From positions 38,479-102,478 of the forward strand of contig CAIQVJ010000035.1 of NCBI GenBank assembly GCA_903875225.1: a stretch of DNA of 64,000 nucleotides, given 5' to 3'. The translations under genes and the position numbers were made by a program. The stretch's first letter is position 1. Each line of letters opens with the position of its first letter. Positions 58,422-64,000 of this stretch are shown here, in pieces. The DNA comes from an uncultured Pseudomonadota bacterium. GTDB lineage: Bacteria; Myxococcota_A; UBA796; SXON01. Under the pieces are notes generated by a model. It was not told the DNA's origin. It saw nothing but the letters and a program-made list of their open reading frames with translations, and did no database searches.

Positions 58422-60484
58422 TCGGTGCTCTCGTCCAGCGCCTGTGCCAGGATGGGCGAGGGCCGGCCCACGTGCGTGACCCAGAGCTGGTGGATCGCGC
58501 GCGTGGCTGCCACGTGGAGCAGGCGACGGGGGTAGTCGCGGTTCGGGTATGCAGCTGCAGAGACGTCCACCAATACGACGTAGTCGAATTCCAGGCCCTT
58601 GACCTGACCGATGTCCACGACGTCGATGCCGGGCGTGAACGAGAACGTCTGGTCCTCGATCAGCCGTACGTCCGGGATCTCCATCCGGGCGAACCCGTCG
58701 TAGTAGATCTGGGCCATGGTCGGCGTGGGTGCGAGCACCGCGATCGACGCGTTGGGCTCCTCACGGACCAGCTGGCGCAGCGCGCGACCGATCGTGTCCA
58801 CGCAGGCCCCATGATCCGGAAAGTCGAACACCGGGACCGGCTCGCCCTCCCGCATGGTGAGGGGAGGGGCGTCGTCTTCGGCGAGCGCACCGAGCAGGCG
58901 TCGCGCGAACGTCGTGATCGTGCGCGTGGATCGATAGCTCACCTTCAAGCTTGAAAGTGCCGTTGGCTTCACGCCGAGCGAGGTCAACAGGTCCGTCCAC
59001 GACAGCGAACCGCCCGTGGCCGAGATGTGTTGCTGGGTATCGCCAGCCAGGGTGATGCACTTGTTCTTGTCGCAGGCGCCGAGCAGGACGGCGACCTCCA
59101 TCGGGCTGAAGTCCTGGACTTCGTCCACCGCGAGGTGTGCGAGCTTGATCGGTCCGGACTTGCTGCGAAGCTCGCCGACGCGGAGCTGCCACGCGCGGAG
59201 CAGGATCGCGTCATCCTCCTCGTCGAGCCAGGGTTCTGCGCCCTTCTCGCGGTCCTCCAGCGCGGCGATCTGCGCCTGCTGCTGCTTGGACCACTGCATG
59301 ATCTCGTCCATCTGCTCGTCGGTGAACCCGTCGAGGGTCTCGAGGAGTGATCGGTCGCCGAGCAGGTGCTTCCAGTCGTCCAGCGCGCTGTGGCCCGTGG
59401 GCGGGGCCTTGCGCCCGCGGACGACCTGCTCCAGGAGCGTGTGGAGCCCGGGGTGCAGCTTGAGCCGGCTCACCGCGCCAGGCGTGTTCGCGTTGTTGTG
59501 TCCCGGAAGGTGCGGGAAGTGACGGCCGACGAGCTTCCGTGACCACTCGCTCCATGTCACGACCGAGACGCCCTCGACTCCCAGGGCGGGGAGCACCTTC
59601 GAGACGTAGTCCCGCAGCGCGCGGCCCCACACGACGACCAGCATCTTTGCGGGTGCGAAACGTGTAGGCGAGTTGAACGCGAGCCAGGCGATGCGATGAA
59701 GCGCGACCGTCGTCTTGCCCGAGCCGGCCCCGCCCCGGATGACCACCGGACCAGCGTCGGGCCGCGAGATCAGCTCGAACTGCTCGGGGTCGATGAGCGC
59801 CGCGATGTCGGGCAGGTGCTTGTCCGAGCGGTGCGCCTTGCCGCTCCCCAGTCGCACGTCTGAGGAGGTCGAGCGCCGGGCGCCGACGCCTGTTGCCAGG
59901 TTCGGAACGACAGTGGCCATCGCCTCCCAGCCATGGGCTCCGCGCATGAACGTCCCCTGCGGCGCCGCGATCCGCTGAAGCTGGCCGTCCATCACGGACA
60001 GCGTCCGACGCACCTGCACGACGCCCTCCACGTCGCGCTCGCCGATGGACTCCGTGTAGTCGTCGCCCTCCTGGTAGCAGTAGAAGATGCGGGCGATGGG
60101 CGCGTGCCGCCAGTCGACGATGCGCACTCCGTCGCCGATGCGGGTGCAGCGGCCGAGGAACACGTCGGTCTGGCGGCCCTCCGCCTTGACCTTGAGGTGG
60201 GCGAAGTAGGGGTTCTCCGGGTCCACCCGGGCCTCCTGCTTGCCCCGGCGGATCTGGTCGAGCACCCGGCCCTGGATGTTGTAGTGTTGCTCCAGCGCGG
60301 GCTTGTCTTCGGTCTTTGCGGCCCGGATCTCCTGCTGGATCCGTTGCATGTCTTCGATGATCTCGTCAGCAGAAGCGCCGGTTGAAGGCGGCTGGTTGAT
60401 GAGTCGCTCGCGAACGGCTGCGAGCAGGGTCTCCTCTTCGGGGATGATCGGGGACAGGGGGCGGGCGGGGGACGGAGTCGACAT
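58418..60484 (-). CDS. UvrD/HelD-like superfamily 1 helicase
   Basis: 688 residues from ATG 60484; the 16 residues before it are not supported. The N-terminal ~230 residues hold a helical arm and a DUF-like beta region (FLGRCTRIGDGVRIVDWRHA is HelD-like). Walker A is VVIRGGAGSGKTTVALHR, Walker B HLAVDEVQDFSPMEV, then GDTQQHIS, KVSYRSTRTI, and VKGLEFDYVVLVDVSA to VAATRAIHQLWV for motifs III-VI. HelD frees stalled RNA polymerase; related proteins are also linked with defence. Substrate unproven. Confidence 0.85.
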   Translation of the reverse strand: MSTPSPARPLSPIIPEEETLLAAVRERLINQPPSTGASADEIIEDMQRIQQEIRAAKTEDKPALEQHYNIQGRVLDQIRRGKQEARVDPENPYFAHLKVKAEGRQTDVFLGRCTRIGDGVRIVDWRHAPIARIFYCYQEGDDYTESIGERDVEGVVQVRRTLSVMDGQLQRIAAPQGTFMRGAHGWEAMATVVPNLATGVGARRSTSSDVRLGSGKAHRSDKHLPDIAALIDPEQFELISRPDAGPVVIRGGAGSGKTTVALHRIAWLAFNSPTRFAPAKMLVVVWGRALRDYVSKVLPALGVEGVSVVTWSEWSRKLVGRHFPHLPGHNNANTPGAVSRLKLHPGLHTLLEQVVRGRKAPPTGHSALDDWKHLLGDRSLLETLDGFTDEQMDEIMQWSKQQQAQIAALEDREKGAEPWLDEEDDAILLRAWQLRVGELRSKSGPIKLAHLAVDEVQDFSPMEVAVLLGACDKNKCITLAGDTQQHISATGGSLSWTDLLTSLGVKPTALSSLKVSYRSTRTITTFARRLLGALAEDDAPPLTMREGEPVPVFDFPDHGACVDTIGRALRQLVREEPNASIAVLAPTPTMAQIYYDGFARMEIPDVRLIEDQTFSFTPGIDVVDIGQVKGLEFDYVVLVDVSAAAYPNRDYPRRLLHVAATRAIHQLWVTHVGRPSPILAQALDESTE

Positions 60485-60642
60485 CCGGGCGCGGCTATCC
60501 CGTTTGCCCCGCGCGGAAACATGCACGTGCACTCGGTCGCCGGATCGTTTCTTGCTTGCCGCACCCCGATACCGTCCCTACATTCGATCCAACGAAGCAC
60601 CCGAACGAACCAGCGGGCGTCGGCGAGATCGGTGTTCCCATC

Positions 60643-60746
60643 TTGACCTGCGTTGACCGGGGATTAACCTTCCCGCGTCACCGCGAGCCTCCCGCAGGTT
60701 TTATCGGTTCAACCTTAAAAACTCAAAGTCCGGCCAGCTTGGCCGG
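60643..60746 (+). promoter_or_regulatory. dnaK promoter and structured leader
   Basis: The 282 bp between the helicase start and dnaK contain a possible -35 TTGACC (60643-60648), repeated ten bases later (60653-60658), with TAACCT 16 bp after the first copy. A nested inverted repeat GTTTT...GGTT-c-AACC...AAAAC spans 60698-60722. A perfect 7-bp hairpin CCGGCCA-gct-TGGCCGG spans 60730-60746, 20 bases before the ATG. The ribosome-binding site GGAAG follows. No CIRCE element or sigma-32 consensus is apparent. Confidence 0.5.
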
Positions 60747-60766
60747 TCGCATCAAAGGAAGTCTCC

Positions 60767-62653
<1,887 letters not shown>

Positions 62654-62755
62654 AACCAAACATGGTTCCGTGGATGTTGAACGAGCGGTCCGCTGCGTTC
62701 CGGCCGGGCTCCTTCGGGGGTCTTGCCGGGCTCGGCGCGTTTTCAGGGGGCACCT

Positions 62756-63865
62756 GTGGCCAAGCGTGACTACTACGTGGTGCTCGAGGTCGCGAAGACC
62801 GCGTCCGACGCCGAGGTCAAGAAGGCTTTTCGCAGCCTCGCGATGAAGCACCACCCGGATCGAAACCCGGGTGACAAGGATGCCGAGGCGAAGTTCAAGG
62901 AGGCGGCCGAGGCCTACGATGTGCTCTCCGACCCGGAAAAGCGGGCGACGTACGATCGCTTCGGTCACGAGGGCCTGCGTGGTCAGGGCATGGGCGGCGG
63001 CTTCCAGAGCGCCGAGGACGTCTTTTCCCAGTTCGGCGACCTGTTTGGTGAGCTCTTCGGCGGTGGGGGGCGCCAACGAGGCAAGGCGGGACCGCGCCGG
63101 GGTGCGGATCTCGAGTACGTGCTGGCCGTCGAGTTCATGGACGCTGCGAAGGGTTCCGAGCAGGAGATCCAGGTCCCGAAGCACGGCCTTTGCGAGACGT
63201 GTGACGGATCCGGGGCGAAGGCGGGCTCCTCTCCCACCACCTGCGACCTGTGCAAGGGCGCGGGCGAGGTGATGCAGCGGCAGGCCTTCTTCCAGATCCG
63301 CACCGTCTGCCCCCGGTGTGCTGGGACGGGCAAGATGATCAAGGACCCCTGTGGGTCCTGCAGCGGCAGCGGTCGGCAGCGCGTGAGCGACAAGCTCAAG
63401 GTCACCATCCCCGCCGGGGTCGACGAAGGCATGCAGCTTCGGCTGGGCGGCAAGGGCGACATCGGCGACAAGGGCGCCCCGAACGGTGATCTCTACGTCA
63501 CCATCCGGCTCAAGGAGCACTCGTTGTTCCGGCGGGACGGCGTGCATGTGCTCTGTACGGTGCCGATGGGGTTTCCCACCGCGTGCCTCGGCGGGAAGAT
63601 CACCATCCCGACGATCGATGGCGACGTGCCGTACGAGGTCGAGGCGGGTACCCCTTCGGGCAAGGTGGTGGTGCTCAGGGGCAAGGGCATCCCGTCGGTG
63701 CAGGGCCGCGGACGCGGGGATCAGCACGTTCAGCTCGTCGTTGCCGTGCCCAAGACCCTTGGCCCGCGTGAGGAGGAGCTCGTGCGTGAGCTCGCGACGG
63801 TGTTCGACGACAAGGTGCGCGAGAAGTCGTTCTGGGACGATCTGAAGACGAAGTTCAACTTCTAA
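62756..63865 (+). CDS. dnaJ: Chaperone DnaJ (Hsp40)
   Basis: 369 residues from GTG 62756, five bases after AGGGGG. The J domain (residues ~5-70) has KRDYYVVLEVAKTASDAEVK and the HPD motif in MKHHPDRNPGD. A Gly/Phe-rich region (GLRGQGMGGGFQ) follows. All four zinc-finger repeats are present: CETCDGSG, CDLCKGAG, CPRCAGTG and CGSCSGSG, i.e. a type I DnaJ. The C-terminal substrate-binding domains end DDLKTKFNF. It stimulates DnaK ATPase and delivers clients. Confidence 0.96.
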   Translation: MAKRDYYVVLEVAKTASDAEVKKAFRSLAMKHHPDRNPGDKDAEAKFKEAAEAYDVLSDPEKRATYDRFGHEGLRGQGMGGGFQSAEDVFSQFGDLFGELFGGGGRQRGKAGPRRGADLEYVLAVEFMDAAKGSEQEIQVPKHGLCETCDGSGAKAGSSPTTCDLCKGAGEVMQRQAFFQIRTVCPRCAGTGKMIKDPCGSCSGSGRQRVSDKLKVTIPAGVDEGMQLRLGGKGDIGDKGAPNGDLYVTIRLKEHSLFRRDGVHVLCTVPMGFPTACLGGKITIPTIDGDVPYEVEAGTPSGKVVVLRGKGIPSVQGRGRGDQHVQLVVAVPKTLGPREEELVRELATVFDDKVREKSFWDDLKTKFNF

Positions 63866-63871
63866 ACAGGA

Positions 63872-63890
63872 TCGCTGCGTTCCCCAGCGA
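63872..63890 (+). terminator. Weak hairpin after dnaJ
   Basis: TCGCTG and CAGCGA enclose a 7-base loop seven bases after the dnaJ stop. A T-run is lacking, so termination efficiency is doubtful. The next 60 bases hold TTGACACGTCAA (63894-63905) and a small GAACC-gcaa-GGTTC stem with a GNRA-type loop (63924-63937). Confidence 0.3.
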
Positions 63891-63949
63891 ACCTTGACAC
63901 GTCAATAGAAACATGCGATTCCTGAACCGCAAGGTTCGGAGTCGTCGTC

Positions 63950-64000
63950 ATGGGCAGAAGCAAGAATGGTCAAGCCGTCCCGCCGCACCGGCTGACCGAA
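63950..64000 (+). CDS. Start of a further gene, cut by the right edge
   Basis: ATG at 63950 with GGAG eight bases upstream; 17 codons are visible (MGRSKNGQAVPPHRLTE) and the frame is open at the end. An ATG at 63913 in another frame is also open but has no ribosome-binding site. Too short to identify. Confidence 0.45.
   Translation, partial: MGRSKNGQAVPPHRLTE

Noticed and set aside
63894..63905. TTGACACGTCAA palindrome as a regulator site or -35 box
   Set aside because: Short arms and no matching -10 at 16-18 bp; left as unassigned.
63913..64000. Alternative start of the right-edge gene in another frame
   Set aside because: No ribosome-binding site precedes it and the translation is Arg-rich; the ATG at 63950 has GGAG at good distance.

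Overview
The window is a GC-rich (roughly two thirds G+C or more), densely packed bacterial chromosome segment. It suggests a Gram-negative, predatory or soil-type bacterium, most likely Myxococcota-like. The grounds are the many lipoproteins with Asp/Thr-rich linkers, the outer-membrane beta-barrels, the frequent GTG starts with ATGA/GTGA/TGATG gene overlaps, a CarH-type light regulator in a carotenoid cluster, a caspase-like protein next to an ECF sigma factor, and phage-tail-like (eCIS) genes. Taxonomy is inferred from gene content only. I saw no rRNA, tRNA, IS element, integrase or CRISPR array.

Layout. 0-4 kb: an Asp-repeat lipoprotein cut by the left edge, an HAD-IB phosphatase coupled to a B12-type radical SAM enzyme, and a methyltransferase. 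4-7.4 kb: cell-division operon ftsE-ftsX-envC, divergent from nadD. 7.4-14.9 kb: pdhA, apaG, a VWA lipoprotein, a cation-efflux (CDF) transporter, a thioredoxin-like lipoprotein and a CotH-family lipoprotein. 14.9-18.5 kb: a coupled biotin carboxylase / biotin carrier / methylmalonyl-CoA mutase trio of propionyl-CoA metabolism.

19.3-29.0 kb is the most coherent accessory region. Two divergent, translationally coupled operons share one ~60-bp promoter region (25536-25600). Leftward run crtE, crtI, crtB, a CarH-type MerR-B12 photoreceptor, an outer-membrane barrel and a Rieske oxygenase. Rightward run a CrtC-type hydratase, a GT2 glycosyltransferase, a PlsC-type acyltransferase and an unknown protein. 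The set reads as a light-controlled pathway to an acylated carotenoid glycoside, possibly with outer-membrane placement.

29-41 kb: secreted proteins, an alpha/beta hydrolase lipoprotein, an aminotransferase, a MoxR/VWA chaperone pair, and dnaE with its own RBS. 41.9-46.8 kb (leftward): an ECF sigma factor with a C-terminal membrane helix, a single-pass DUF4384-like protein, a caspase-like peptidase fused to an outer-membrane barrel, a lipoprotein and a GHMP kinase, apparently one operon. This is the best candidate for an undescribed envelope signalling system. 49.8-52.1 kb: DsbD, split by one in-frame TAG codon in its Ala/Pro linker. 53.7-57.4 kb: a Wzi-like outer-membrane protein followed by an orphan pair of phage-tail/eCIS baseplate-type genes. 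57.5-60.5 kb: a helical protein and a HelD-like helicase. 60.8-63.9 kb: dnaK-dnaJ with a structured leader, then the start of one more gene at the right edge.
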